Shown here piece by piece: positions 53,319-62,943 of a DNA stretch of 64,000 nucleotides; the first letter of the stretch is position 1; each line of letters opens with the position of its first letter. The notes beneath the pieces are model-generated. The model was not told the DNA's origin, ran no database searches, and saw only the letters and a list, made by a program, of their open reading frames with translations. Where the stretch lies: the NCBI GenBank assembly GCA_009360345.1, contig SPDP01000003.1:434001-498000 (forward strand), in the 5' to 3' direction. This DNA comes from Alcaligenaceae bacterium SAGV5 (GTDB lineage Bacteria; Pseudomonadota; Gammaproteobacteria; Burkholderiales; Burkholderiaceae_B). The position numbers and the translations under genes are program-made.

Positions 53319-53996
53319 ATGAGGTCCCGCCATGCCGTTTTCGCCCTGCTGCTTGCGGCGGGCAGTGCCTGCGCGGCGGACCCGGCGGACGGCACGCAGG
53401 CAACCGTCGATACGCAATGGGCGGCCAGCTTCGCCGCGTTCGACCAGGCAGACCGCCTGCATGCGCCGGCCCCGGGCGGCATCCTGTTCATAGGCAGTTC
53501 GTCCATACGCCTGTGGAACGACCTCGAAACCCGGTTCAAGGATCTTCCCGTCCTCAAGCGCGGCTTCGGCGGTTCGCGCATGATCGACTGCGCCCGCCAT
53601 CTCAGCCGGCTGGTCGTCCCCTACAAGCCCCGTATCGTCCTCGTCTACGCCGGCGACAACGACCTGGCCGAAGGCCGCACGCCCCGCGAGATCCTGGACA
53701 GCTTCACCCTGTTCGTGGAGGGCGTGCGCCATGCCTTGCCCGACACCCGTATCGCCTACATCTCGATCAAACCGAGCCCGGCGCGCTATTCGCTGATCCT
53801 CCAGGCCCGCGCCACCAACGCGCTGATCAAGGCCTACACGGAAAGTGTGCCCAACGCCGACTACATCGACGTCTTCACTCCCATGCTGGCGGCCGATGGC
53901 ATGCCCAGGGCCGAGCTGTTCCGGGACGATGCGCTGCACCTGAGCGACGCCGGCTACGCGCTCTGGACCTCGATCATCTCAAGCCACGTCCGCTAG
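53319..53996 (+). CDS. secreted SGNH/GDSL-family hydrolase
   Basis: A 225-residue protein with a signal peptide (residues 1-20, ACAAD). SGNH blocks: nucleophile Ser in FIGSSSIRLW (block I), Gly in KRGFGGSRM (II), Asn in YAGDNDLAEG (III), and D-x-x-H in RDDALHLSDAGY (V). It probably de-esterifies a cell-surface glycan or lipid. Its 3' end overlaps the OpgC-like gene by four bases, convergent. Confidence 0.88.
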   Translation: MRSRHAVFALLLAAGSACAADPADGTQATVDTQWAASFAAFDQADRLHAPAPGGILFIGSSSIRLWNDLETRFKDLPVLKRGFGGSRMIDCARHLSRLVVPYKPRIVLVYAGDNDLAEGRTPREILDSFTLFVEGVRHALPDTRIAYISIKPSPARYSLILQARATNALIKAYTESVPNADYIDVFTPMLAADGMPRAELFRDDALHLSDAGYALWTSIISSHVR

Positions 53997-55216
53997 CCCG
54001 GCCGCGTACCGACGCCCAGCGCCGGCCCGGCGGCGGCGCCGCGCCCCGCCGCTCGCCGGACCTGCCCCGGCCCCGGTCCGGAGCCGAACATGCGCACCAG
54101 CCGGGCCACGGCATACATCGCCGCGACGCTGAGCCCGAACATCAGCGGGTCGAACCACGGCGGCCTGCCCGGGTGGCTTTCTCCCACCACCGCCAGCGCG
54201 ACCAGGACAATGACCAGATGCGCGCAAAAGACCGGCAGCGATGCGGCGCCCAGCGTCTCCAGCAGCCGCACGCGGGGTAGACGGCGGGTCAGCCAGTCGC
54301 CGTAGTGCAGCAGCAACACGACCAACGCCAGGAAATCGAGCAGCCGCAGCGGCCCCACGTGCCATTTGTCGAACCACAGGTTGAGCGGATCGCCCTGGGC
54401 GAAAGGCTCCAGCCCCGTCAGGTGGCGCCAGACGAAAAAGAGTATCGCCATGCCCAGCGCGGCCTTGACCAGCCAGGACGGAAACACGATGCGGCGGTCG
54501 CGCGGCACCCGTGCGTGATAAGCCCCCAGGCACAGGCCCAGCACCCACAGCAACTGCCAGGCGAATGTCTCGAAGGAGCCGGTCTCGCGGAACGGCACCG
54601 GCAGCCCGGTCATCGCCACCAGGCCGTCGTAGAGCACGCGCGACAGGCCGAACTGGGCGGCCGCCCACACGGCAAGGCTGGTCCACATCACCCCTTTCCA
54701 TCCGCGCAGCAGGACATGGCTCAGGATCCACGGGCTCGCCAGCATGAAGACGATGTAGACCGGCAGGATATCCAGCAGCGGCGGGTTGTAGATCATCAGC
54801 AGCCCCGTCCACAGGCCGGTCAGCGGCGCATGCAGATAGAACGACATGAGATTGTTGGCGGCCGGCTGGTGGAACTTCATGCCCAGCGCGGCGATGACCG
54901 TGAACAGGAAAAGCAGGCACGCCGCCTGGCAGGCATAGATGACCAGGGCGCGCCGCAGGAACGCGCGGCGCATCGCGGGAATGCCGTCGCGCACGGCGCG
55001 CTGGGTGTACACCAGCCCGGCCATGTAGGCCGACAGGAAGACGAAGCCTTCCGCCGCCGAGACGAAACCGAAGGGCTGGCCCGCGGGTACCGCGAACCAG
55101 GTGGGCAGATGCGTGGACGTCATCAGCACCAGCATCAGTCCGCGCAAGGCGTCCAGTTCCCAGCGGCGGGACGAGGCGGGCGGCGGAGCGGGAGCAAAGG
55201 TGGAAACGGTGGACAC
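53993..55216 (-). CDS. opgC: OpgC-like membrane acyltransferase
   Basis: A 407-residue protein with about ten membrane helices. RRWELDALRGLMLVLMTSTHLPTW is the OpgC/acyltransferase-3 N-terminus and VSAAEGFVFLSAYMAGLVY the following motif. OpgC adds succinyl groups to periplasmic glucans. No opgGH genes are in the window. Assignment to the OpgC family is good; donor and acceptor unproven. Confidence 0.85.
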   Translation of the reverse strand: MSTVSTFAPAPPPASSRRWELDALRGLMLVLMTSTHLPTWFAVPAGQPFGFVSAAEGFVFLSAYMAGLVYTQRAVRDGIPAMRRAFLRRALVIYACQAACLLFLFTVIAALGMKFHQPAANNLMSFYLHAPLTGLWTGLLMIYNPPLLDILPVYIVFMLASPWILSHVLLRGWKGVMWTSLAVWAAAQFGLSRVLYDGLVAMTGLPVPFRETGSFETFAWQLLWVLGLCLGAYHARVPRDRRIVFPSWLVKAALGMAILFFVWRHLTGLEPFAQGDPLNLWFDKWHVGPLRLLDFLALVVLLLHYGDWLTRRLPRVRLLETLGAASLPVFCAHLVIVLVALAVVGESHPGRPPWFDPLMFGLSVAAMYAVARLVRMFGSGPGPGQVRRAAGRGAAAGPALGVGTRPG

Positions 55217-55381
55217 GAGCTTGGCGGACGCAATTCAGGTGGAGTCAGCATGGACAACATGGAATGCGAACAATTCGTGGTTGTTGCAATCCGATACGGG
55301 TAGGCCACGATCGTGCGCGGCACGCATCAGTGGCCCTCCGGCGCGATCGGGGTCCATGCGGCTTCGCGCCGCCAGCACCGG

Positions 55382-56908
55382 CTATTCCAGCGACAGCCAC
55401 TGCCGCCCGTCGCGGGCCAGCAGCACGTCCGCCTGCGCCGGTCCCTGGCTGCCGGCACGATAGGAATGGATCTCGCCGCCCTCTTCCCAGGCGTCCAGGA
55501 ACGGCATCACCGCCTCCCAGCCCAGCTCGATGTCGGCCGCCCGCTGGAACAGCGTCGCATCGCCCACCATGCAGTCGTAGATCAGGGTCTCGTAGCCTGA
55601 ACTGTGCCCGGTCATGAAATGGTCCGCGTAGCGGAAATCCATGCTGACGGGCGCGATACGGATCTTCGAGCCCGGCACCTTGGCCTTCATGTGGAAGAAC
55701 AGCCCCTCGTCGGGCTGGATCTGCAGTACCAGGGAGTTGGCGGGGGGCTTTTCCTGCGCGCCCTGGCGGAACAGCGCATGGCCGGCATCCTTGAAGGCAA
55801 TGACGATCTGCGTCTGGCGCCGCGCCAGCGCCTTGCCGGTACGCAAGTAGAACGGCACGCCTCCCCAGCGCCAGTTGTCGATGCCCAGCTTGAGGGCCAC
55901 ATAGGTCTCGGTCCGGCTGTCCGGCGCCACGCCCTCCTCCTCGCGGTAGCCGCGCATGGGATGGCCGCCGACCAGGCCCGCGCGGTATTGGCCGCGCACG
56001 CTGTTCTGCAACGCCTCCGCCGGCGTCTGGATGCGGATGGCATCCAGCAGCTTTTCCTTCTCGGTGCGTACCGCATCGGCATCGAAGGAGTTCGGCGGCT
56101 CCATCGCCACCATGGCCAGCAGTTGGAACAGGTGGTTGGGCACCATGTCCCGCAGCGCCCCCGTCTGCTCGTAGAACTGCGACCGGCGCTCCACCCCGAT
56201 CGCCTCGGCCGCCGTGATCTGGACGTGATCGATGTACAGCCGGTTCCAGTTGCTTTCGAGCACGCTGTTGGCGAAGCGGGACACCAGGATGTTCTGCACC
56301 GTTTCCTTGCCCAGGAAATGGTCGATGCGGAAGATCTGGTTTTCGTGCACGACCCGCGTCAGTTGCTTGTTCAACTCGCGCGCGGATGGCAGGTCCCGGC
56401 CGAACGGCTTCTCGATCACCACGCGCCGCCAGCGGCCATGGCTCTGTTTCAGCAGCCCCGCATCGTGCAGGTGGCGGGCGATGGACTGAAAGAAAGCGGG
56501 CGCGGTGGCGAAATAGAAAATGACGCCGCCCGGCTCGGGCGCCAGCAGGCTCGCGAGCTGGGCATAGGTCTGCTCGCCCTCGAAGTCTCCCATCAGGAAG
56601 GACGTGCGGCCCATCAGCCAGTCCCAGGCCCGGACATCGAAACTGGCGGCGGCACCGCCCCGCCCGGCGACGACCTGGTCCATGGAAGCCTTCAGTCCGC
56701 GCCGGAACTCGTCGTCGTCCAGCTTGCGATGGCCGACGCCGACGACGCGGAAATCGGCATGCAGCGAATTGAAGCGCGCCAGGTTGTACAACGCCGGCAT
56801 CAGCAGCCGGCCAGTCATGTCGCCCGTGGCGCCAAAGATGACCAGGGTACAACGCGGGGCAGGCTGCAGCGCCACGGGCGGCGCCTGCCTGTTCATCGGG
56901 GAATCCAT
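55382..56908 (-). CDS. zwf: glucose-6-phosphate 1-dehydrogenase
   Basis: A 508-residue enzyme: NADP-binding FGATGDMTGRLL near residue 20 and the active-site signature RIDHFLGKE (about 195-203; usual DHYLGKE). It oxidises glucose 6-phosphate to 6-phosphogluconolactone, giving NADPH. The start giving MDSPMNRQAPP has GGAGACGG upstream. Alone, without pgl or edd. This is notable because classical Bordetella have an incomplete glycolysis and do not use glucose; environmental relatives may. Confidence 0.94.
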   Translation of the reverse strand: MDSPMNRQAPPVALQPAPRCTLVIFGATGDMTGRLLMPALYNLARFNSLHADFRVVGVGHRKLDDDEFRRGLKASMDQVVAGRGGAAASFDVRAWDWLMGRTSFLMGDFEGEQTYAQLASLLAPEPGGVIFYFATAPAFFQSIARHLHDAGLLKQSHGRWRRVVIEKPFGRDLPSARELNKQLTRVVHENQIFRIDHFLGKETVQNILVSRFANSVLESNWNRLYIDHVQITAAEAIGVERRSQFYEQTGALRDMVPNHLFQLLAMVAMEPPNSFDADAVRTEKEKLLDAIRIQTPAEALQNSVRGQYRAGLVGGHPMRGYREEEGVAPDSRTETYVALKLGIDNWRWGGVPFYLRTGKALARRQTQIVIAFKDAGHALFRQGAQEKPPANSLVLQIQPDEGLFFHMKAKVPGSKIRIAPVSMDFRYADHFMTGHSSGYETLIYDCMVGDATLFQRAADIELGWEAVMPFLDAWEEGGEIHSYRAGSQGPAQADVLLARDGRQWLSLE

Positions 56909-56992
56909 CGCTTGCCGTCTCCAGGACATGGCTTGATTATGGCGGCGGCGATGCGGCGTCGCAACACGGCGGCGGCGCTCGCTCACATCTGG

Positions 56993-57931
56993 TCACGCCC
57001 TGCTGCGGGCCTCATCGCGCTGCGCGTCCCCGGCCAGGATGCCGCCCTGGATACGCTTGCGTATCAGGTCGATGGTGGCCTGGGCCAGGCGGGTCAGCGG
57101 CCGCTGCGACACGGTCGCGATCACCAGTTGGCTGGTCAGCGACGGCGAGACGATGCGGGCCGCGCGCAGATGCGGGCGATGCGCGCGGCCGTAGATGGCA
57201 TTGCGCGACAACACCGCATACCCCATTCCCCGGTCCACCAGGTCCAGCAGGGACTCGATCGCGTCGACTTCCAGCTCGACCGACAAGGGCACGCCCAGGC
57301 GGGCGCACTGCACCTCCAGCAGATTGCGGATGGCGTTGGGCTGCCCCGGCGTGATCAACGGGTAGTTGGCCAGCTCGCGCATCTTGACGCTGGCCGGCAT
57401 GGGCTTGCCCTTCAACCCCCGGCTGCCGATCAGATACAGGTCCTCGGACCAGACATGCTCGTAGGCCGCCTGCTGCGTGACCGGCGGGTTGTAGAGCAGC
57501 GCGAAGTCCAGGCGCCCCAGCAGCAGCCACTCGTACATGGACACGGTCAGGGCCTCCACCACGCCCAGCGAGGCACGTGGGAACTCGGCCCGGAAATCGC
57601 TGACCAGATCCACCGTCAACGACTTGCCGACGCTGGGCGGCATGCCCACCACCACCTTGCCGGCTGGAGAACCGCGCAGGTCTTCGATTTCCTGCCTGGC
57701 CAGGCGCACCTGGTGCAGGATGCCGCGCCCACGCTCCAGCAGCCGCTTGCCGGCGTCGGTGGGAATGACGCCCCGGCCATTGCGTTCGAGCAGGTGTTCC
57801 TTGAGCTCGACCTCGAGCTGGCGCACGTGGCGGCTGACCACGGGTTGCGATAGATTGAGGGTGATCGCGGCCCGGGTGACACTGCCGAACTCGACGACTC
57901 GCACGAAGCATTCGAGTTGTTTCAAGTCCAT
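56993..57931 (-). CDS. LysR-family regulator divergent from Bug-ligK-ligI
   Basis: A 312-residue LysR protein: helix-turn-helix MDLKQLECFVRVVEFGSVTRAAITLNLSQ (shown in part) and effector domain (90-300). NRGRGVIPTDAGKRLLERG is the linker helix of the group that includes Cbl- and PcaQ-like regulators. It faces the Bug gene at 58107 and most likely controls it with ligK-ligI. An ATG-N9-CAT site of T-N11-A type lies at 57947-57961. Confidence 0.9.
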   Translation of the reverse strand: MDLKQLECFVRVVEFGSVTRAAITLNLSQPVVSRHVRQLEVELKEHLLERNGRGVIPTDAGKRLLERGRGILHQVRLARQEIEDLRGSPAGKVVVGMPPSVGKSLTVDLVSDFRAEFPRASLGVVEALTVSMYEWLLLGRLDFALLYNPPVTQQAAYEHVWSEDLYLIGSRGLKGKPMPASVKMRELANYPLITPGQPNAIRNLLEVQCARLGVPLSVELEVDAIESLLDLVDRGMGYAVLSRNAIYGRAHRPHLRAARIVSPSLTSQLVIATVSQRPLTRLAQATIDLIRKRIQGGILAGDAQRDEARSRA

Positions 57932-58106
57932 GGAAAGCCCCGATTCATGTTTTTTAAGCATAACAGCTAGTTCCGATTTGCGGCTTCCAATGGGGGTTTC
58001 CGGGTCAAAATGCAAGTCTGACGGCATGGTGTCCATGGGCTCCATGCATGACCAGAAGGCGGGCAGGCGACCCGTCGCCACCCCTTCCAACGATTTGAGG
58101 ACGACA

Positions 58107-59075
58107 ATGATCCGTACCCTGCTCGCGCGCCTGTGCATCGGCGCCACCGCCACCCTGGCCGCCACCGGCGTCCATGCCCAGGATTTCCCCACCAAGCCGC
58201 TGCGCCTGATCGTGCCCTTCGGGCCCGGCGGCGTTGCCGACGTCACCGCCCGCATCGTCGCCCAGGGCCTGGCCGAGAAGTTCGGCAAGCCGGTCGTGGT
58301 CGAGAACATGCCCAGCGCCGGCGGCATCACCGGCGCCGTCACCGTGACGCGCGCGACGCCCGACGGCCACACGCTCTTCCTGGTCAGCAACCAGCAGGCC
58401 GTCAGCCCGTCGCTGTTCAAGTCGCTGCCCTACGATCCGGTCAAGCAGCTCGCGATGGTCTCCATGGTCGGTTCGTTCGACATCGTCATGGCCGTGGACC
58501 AGAACAGCCCGCTGCACACCGTCGCCGACGCCATCGCCGCGGCCAAGAAAGACCCGCAGCACTTCAACCTCGGCACCATCGGCGTCGGCAGCACCCAGCA
58601 TCTGTCGGCCGAGATGTTCCGCTCCATGGCGGGCCTGGACGTGCCCACCATTCCGTTCAAGTCCAGCGGCGAAGTCCTGAGCGCCGTCAAGGGCAAGAGC
58701 GTGCAGGTCATGTTCGAGACCGTGCCGGCCGTCATCGGCAACATCAAGGGCGGCAGCCTGCGCGTGCTGGGCGTGGGCTCGGTCAAGCGCGGCCAGCTGT
58801 TCCCCGACACCCCCACCATCGCCGAGACCGTGCCGGGCTACACGGCCGTCTCGTGGAACGGCTTCGCCGCGCCCGCCGGCACGCCGGCCGCCATCGTCGA
58901 CAAGCTGAACGCCGCCGTGCGCGAAGTGGTCAAGGATCCGGCCATCAACAAGAAGCTGGTCGACGTCGGCATGATTCCGCAGACCAACACGCCCAAGGAG
59001 TTCCAGGACTTCCTGGTGGCCGAGATCGCGAAGTGGAGCAAGGTGATCGACACCGCCAAGATAGAGAAGCAGTAA
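58107..59075 (+). CDS. Bug/TctC-type periplasmic substrate-binding protein
   Basis: A 322-residue protein with a signal peptide (residues 1-24, cut VHAQD) and the Bug motifs FPTKPLRLIVPFGPGG, GKPVVVENMPSAGG and PFKSSGEVL. Next to ligK and ligI, its ligand is probably a polycarboxylate or aromatic acid of the protocatechuate 4,5-cleavage route. TGAGGACGAC precedes the ATG. Confidence 0.93.
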   Translation: MIRTLLARLCIGATATLAATGVHAQDFPTKPLRLIVPFGPGGVADVTARIVAQGLAEKFGKPVVVENMPSAGGITGAVTVTRATPDGHTLFLVSNQQAVSPSLFKSLPYDPVKQLAMVSMVGSFDIVMAVDQNSPLHTVADAIAAAKKDPQHFNLGTIGVGSTQHLSAEMFRSMAGLDVPTIPFKSSGEVLSAVKGKSVQVMFETVPAVIGNIKGGSLRVLGVGSVKRGQLFPDTPTIAETVPGYTAVSWNGFAAPAGTPAAIVDKLNAAVREVVKDPAINKKLVDVGMIPQTNTPKEFQDFLVAEIAKWSKVIDTAKIEKQ

Positions 59076-59155
59076 CCCCCCCTACGCGCTTACGCGCGCC
59101 CCCCCAGGGGGGCGGCACTGGCGGACCGGCGGAGCCGGATCCGCTGTGCCCTGGG
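59076..59155 (+). repeat. GC-rich hairpin repeat, copy F (short form)
   Basis: Starts directly after the Bug stop codon: C-run, TACGCGC-TTA-CGCGCG, CCCCCAGGGGGG, GGACCGGCGGAGCCGGATCC, closing CCTGG. It sits between Bug and ligK and could set their relative expression. Confidence 0.85.
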
Positions 59156-59253
59156 GTACTACCAGGCTGACGGAGAACGGCGTTTTGTACGCCGTAGTCG
59201 ATTGGGTCTGGTGGTGGATGATGCGACGTGTTGCTTAACGGTTGGAGAAAAGA

Positions 59254-59955
59254 ATGTTGGGTGTAGTCGTACGAAAGAAGCCGGCGCTGCCCGAGGGCGC
59301 GGCCGAGAAGCTGGCCGCGCAGGGCGTGGCCACGGTGCATGAGGCGCAGGGACGCAGCGTCGGCCTGATGCGGCCTTATATGCGTCCCATCTACGCGGGC
59401 GCGTCGATCGCCGGGCCGGCGGTGACGGTGCTGGCGCAGCCGGGCGACAACTGGATGCTGCACGTCGCGGTCGAACAGTGCTCGCCGGGCGACATCCTGG
59501 TCGTGGCCTGCACCACGGAGAACGCCGACGGCATGTTCGGCGACCTGCTCGCCACTTCGCTCAAGGCGCGCGGCGTGCGCGGCCTGGTGATCGACGCCGG
59601 CGTGCGCGACGTGGCCACCCTGACCGCGATGGGCTTTCCCGTCTGGTCCAAGGCCATCAATGCCCGCGGCACCGTCAAGGCGACCATCGGCTCGGTCAAC
59701 GTGCCCATCGTCTGCGGCGGCGCGCTGGTCAACCCCGGCGATGCCATCGTGGCCGACGACGACGGCGTGGCCATCGTCCCCAATGCCCAGGTCGCCACCG
59801 TCGTCCAGAAAGCCGACAAGCGCGTGCAGGAAGAAGAAGGCAAGCGCGCCCGCCTGGCTTCCGGCGACCTCGGCCTGGACATCTACAACATGCGTCCCAG
59901 GCTGGCCGAAGCCGGCCTGCGCTACGTCGATTCGCTGGACGAACTGAACGGCTGA
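59254..59955 (+). CDS. ligK: 4-carboxy-4-hydroxy-2-oxoadipate aldolase / oxaloacetate decarboxylase
   Basis: A 233-residue RraA-like class II aldolase: [21 protein letters not shown], the phosphate loop with [26 protein letters not shown] (metal-binding Asp) and EEGKRARL near the C-terminus, as in LigK/GalC. It splits CHA into pyruvate and oxaloacetate, the final step of protocatechuate or gallate 4,5-cleavage. GGAGAAAAGA precedes the ATG. Confidence 0.9.
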   Translation: MLGVVVRKKPALPEGAAEKLAAQGVATVHEAQGRSVGLMRPYMRPIYAGASIAGPAVTVLAQPGDNWMLHVAVEQCSPGDILVVACTTENADGMFGDLLATSLKARGVRGLVIDAGVRDVATLTAMGFPVWSKAINARGTVKATIGSVNVPIVCGGALVNPGDAIVADDDGVAIVPNAQVATVVQKADKRVQEEEGKRARLASGDLGLDIYNMRPRLAEAGLRYVDSLDELNG

Positions 59956-60034
59956 GACCGCCCCCGGGGGAGACCCGTCCCCACCGGACCCCGCCGCGGC
60001 TTGCCGCGGCAGTCCCCGAACCTGAAGCTGAACC

Positions 60035-60910
60035 ATGAAAACCTGCGCCGCACCCGATCCGAATCCCGTCAAACCACGCGAGGCCCTGCCGGCCGGCGCG
60101 TGCGATGCCCACTGCCACGTCTTCGGCCCCGCCGACAAGTTCCCCTACGCGCCCGACCGCAGCTACACCCCGCCGGATGCTCCCTTCGAGCGCCTGCGCC
60201 AGCTGCATGACTTCCTGGGCCTGGACCGCGCCGTGATCGTGCAGGCCAGTTGCCACGGCGACGACAACACCGCCATGCTCGACGCCATCGCCCGCAGCGA
60301 AGGCCGCTACCTGGGCGTGGCCATCGTCAACGGCTCCGAGACCGACGAGCAACTGGCCGACATGGATGCCGGCGGCGTGCGCGCGGTGCGTTTCAACTTC
60401 GTGCAGCATCTGGGCGGCGCCCCCGACCTCGAAGTCTTCGACAAGACCATCGAGCGCCTGGACGGCCTGGGCTGGCACGTCGTGCTGCACCTGGACGCGC
60501 AGGACATCCTGACCTACAGCGACCGCATCAACCGCATCAACGTGCCGTTCGTGATCGACCACATGGGCCGCGTACAGGCCGCCAAGGGCCTGGACCAGGA
60601 ACCCTTCCGCGCGCTGCTGGAACTGATGAAGAATCCGCTGGCCTGGGTCAAGGTCTGCGGCGGCGAACGCGTGTCCGTGGGCAAGCGTCCCTTCGCCGAC
60701 GCCGCGCCCTTCGCCGCCAGGCTGATCGAAGCCGCGCCGGACCGCGTGCTGTGGGGCACCGACTGGCCGCATCCGAACATCTCGAAGGACATGCCCAACG
60801 ACGGCGAGCTGGTCGACCTGATGCTGGACTTCTGCCCGGACCCCGCCCTGCGCCGCAAGCTGCTGGTCGAGAACCCCGAGAAGCTGTACCGCTTCAAGCC
60901 GCTGGCCTGA
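60035..60910 (+). CDS. ligI: 2-pyrone-4,6-dicarboxylate hydrolase (LigI-like)
   Basis: A 291-residue amidohydrolase-superfamily protein: CDAHCHVFGP near residue 23, VNGSETDEQLADMDAGGVRA-type strand, HMGRVQAAKG, and catalytic Asp in LWGTDWPHPN. LigI opens the PDC lactone to 4-oxalomesaconate; it needs no metal. With ligK it marks the meta-cleavage branch. ligC and ligJ are not in the window, so the route is incomplete here. Confidence 0.85.
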   Translation: MKTCAAPDPNPVKPREALPAGACDAHCHVFGPADKFPYAPDRSYTPPDAPFERLRQLHDFLGLDRAVIVQASCHGDDNTAMLDAIARSEGRYLGVAIVNGSETDEQLADMDAGGVRAVRFNFVQHLGGAPDLEVFDKTIERLDGLGWHVVLHLDAQDILTYSDRINRINVPFVIDHMGRVQAAKGLDQEPFRALLELMKNPLAWVKVCGGERVSVGKRPFADAAPFAARLIEAAPDRVLWGTDWPHPNISKDMPNDGELVDLMLDFCPDPALRRKLLVENPEKLYRFKPLA

Positions 60911-61024
60911 ACGCCGCGCACTGACTGACGACGCTTTACCCTCGGCCCCGGACGTGCGGACTTCGCGCCCCGGGGCCATTCATTTGGCGCTGCCCGCCGA
61001 CATCAGCGCCCTTCCGCCGGACGC

Positions 61025-61450
61025 TCACCAGAGGACGATCTGCGAACAGCGGAACAGCGACAGCCGCCGCCCCTTCGCATCGACAACCGTGGCCGACCAC
61101 ACCTGGCTCGTCCGCCCCAGGTGCTCGGCCACGGCCTCGACGCTCAGGACGCCCTCGGTCGCGGTGCCGAGGAAATTCGATTTCAGTTCCAGCGTGGTGA
61201 ATCCTTTCGCGCCTTCCGGCAGGTGCGCAAGGGTCGCATAACCCGCGCAGGTATCGGCCAGCATCACCTGCGTGGCGGCGTGCAGGAATCCGTTGGGCGC
61301 CATCATCCACGGAGCGATGGTCATTTCCATGGCCATGCGCCCTTCCGCGACCGCCAGCGGCCGCACACCGAAAGTGTCGGGCAGCGTCCCGCGCTGGCGT
61401 TCGAAAAGGCTCTCGATGGTGACTGTCGTGCGAAGCATGCGCGTTCCCAT
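61025..61450 (-). CDS. PaaI-type hotdog-fold thioesterase
   Basis: A 141-residue hotdog protein: APNGFLHAATQVMLADTCAGYAT holds the catalytic helix (usual G-x-x-H-G-G; here NGFLHAA, a small deviation), then LELKSNFLGTATEG. It hydrolyses acyl-CoA thioesters, perhaps aromatic ones. Convergent with ligI. Substrate unproven. Confidence 0.8.
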   Translation of the reverse strand: MGTRMLRTTVTIESLFERQRGTLPDTFGVRPLAVAEGRMAMEMTIAPWMMAPNGFLHAATQVMLADTCAGYATLAHLPEGAKGFTTLELKSNFLGTATEGVLSVEAVAEHLGRTSQVWSATVVDAKGRRLSLFRCSQIVLW

Positions 61451-61507
61451 ATAAGCGTCGGATGAGGGGGACCATTATCCCCGGCGCCGGCACCAGCCGC
61501 CGGGCGG

Positions 61508-62701
61508 TCAATGCACCGGCGCGCCCGCCAGGAACCAGCGCGCCAGCAGCGTGCGCTCCGCCTCGGTCATGCCGGTGGCGTTGTTCAGCGGCATGGTCTT
61601 CTGCACGGCGGCCTGCTGATAGACCATCTGCGCGTGCGACTGCAGCAGCTCGGGCGTCTGCAGCTGTATGCCCTTGTTCGCCAGTTGGGCGTTATGGCAC
61701 ATCACGCATCGCTGCGCCACCACCTGCCTGACCTGTTCGACGTCTTGCGCGCCCAGCGGCGCCGCGGGCACGGCGGCCGTGCCCAGGCCGGGCGGCGCGA
61801 TGGCGACGGCCACCGCCAGCAAAAGCGCGACGCCCGCGGCCGGATACCAGGGATTGGTGATGCCCTTGTGCCGCAGCACGAAGAACTGGCGGATCAGCGC
61901 CCCCGCCAGCATGAGGGCGATCAGCACCACCCAGTTGCGGGGAGCGGAATAGACCATGCTGTAGTGATTCGACAGCATGGCGAACAGCACCGGCAGGGTG
62001 AAGTAGGTATTGTGCACGCTGCGCTGCTTGCCCAGCTTGCCATGGATGGGATCGACCGGCTCGCCCGCGCGCATGGCCGCGACGACCTGGCGCTGCCCCG
62101 GGATGATGACCATGAGCACGTTGGCGCTCATGATGGTGGCGATCATGGCCCCCACGATCAGGAAGGCCGCGCGCCCCGCGAACAGATGACAGGCCAGCCA
62201 GGCGGCCGCGGCCACGAACAGCGCCACCGCGATGCCGACCTTGCGGTCCGCGCGCTCGTCGGTGCCGGCGACGCGGCAAATGATGTCGTACACCAGCCAG
62301 CCCACCACCAGGAAGCACAGCACCGCCACCACCGCGGCCGCGGGTCCCCAGTCGAACACGTTGCGGTCGATGAGATAGGTCCGGGCGTTGAACAGGTACA
62401 GCACCACCAGCAGCGCGAAGCCCGACATCCAGGTGGAATAGCTTTCCCAGTAGAACCAATGCAGGTGCTCGGGCAAGCGCTTGGGGGCGACGAGGTACTT
62501 CTGCGGGTTGTAGAAACCGCCCCCGTGCACGGCCCAGAGTTCCCCCGAGACGCCCTTCTCGATCAGCTCGGGATCCTGCGGTTTCGTCAGGCTGTTGTCG
62601 AGCCAGACGAAGTAGAACGAAGATCCGATCCAGGCGATGCCGGTGATGATGTGCAGCCAACGCAGCAGCAGATTGGCCCAATCAAGAATGTAGGCTTCCA
62701 T
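61508..62701 (-). CDS. puuD: membrane-bound urate hydroxylase with C-terminal cytochrome c domain
   Basis: A 397-residue protein: eight or nine membrane helices (LLRWLHIITGIAWIGSSFYFVWLDNSL is the DUF989 start) and a C-terminal cytochrome c domain with CVMCH (about residue 330) and Met in KTMPLNNATGM. It oxidises urate to 5-hydroxyisourate, passing electrons to the respiratory chain. No other purine-catabolism gene is next to it. Confidence 0.9.
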   Translation of the reverse strand: MEAYILDWANLLLRWLHIITGIAWIGSSFYFVWLDNSLTKPQDPELIEKGVSGELWAVHGGGFYNPQKYLVAPKRLPEHLHWFYWESYSTWMSGFALLVVLYLFNARTYLIDRNVFDWGPAAAVVAVLCFLVVGWLVYDIICRVAGTDERADRKVGIAVALFVAAAAWLACHLFAGRAAFLIVGAMIATIMSANVLMVIIPGQRQVVAAMRAGEPVDPIHGKLGKQRSVHNTYFTLPVLFAMLSNHYSMVYSAPRNWVVLIALMLAGALIRQFFVLRHKGITNPWYPAAGVALLLAVAVAIAPPGLGTAAVPAAPLGAQDVEQVRQVVAQRCVMCHNAQLANKGIQLQTPELLQSHAQMVYQQAAVQKTMPLNNATGMTEAERTLLARWFLAGAPVH

Positions 62702-62943
62702 GCCCTTCCCGCCAGAGACCAATGCTCACCACTGCGGGCGCTGTGAGCAGGACGGGTCGCGCCAGATGCGAAGCGCCGCGGCGACCGTACAATCAACGGG
62801 GGCCTGGTGGCCCCCGCTTGTTACGGTTTGCATCTTCCCCCGACGCGCCCGCGCTTGTCAATATCGCCCGCCGGTGCCTCACGGCCCCTGGGAATGGATC
62901 TTGCGGCCTTCGCGCGTCAGGCTTGCACAGGAGGTACGCGATC

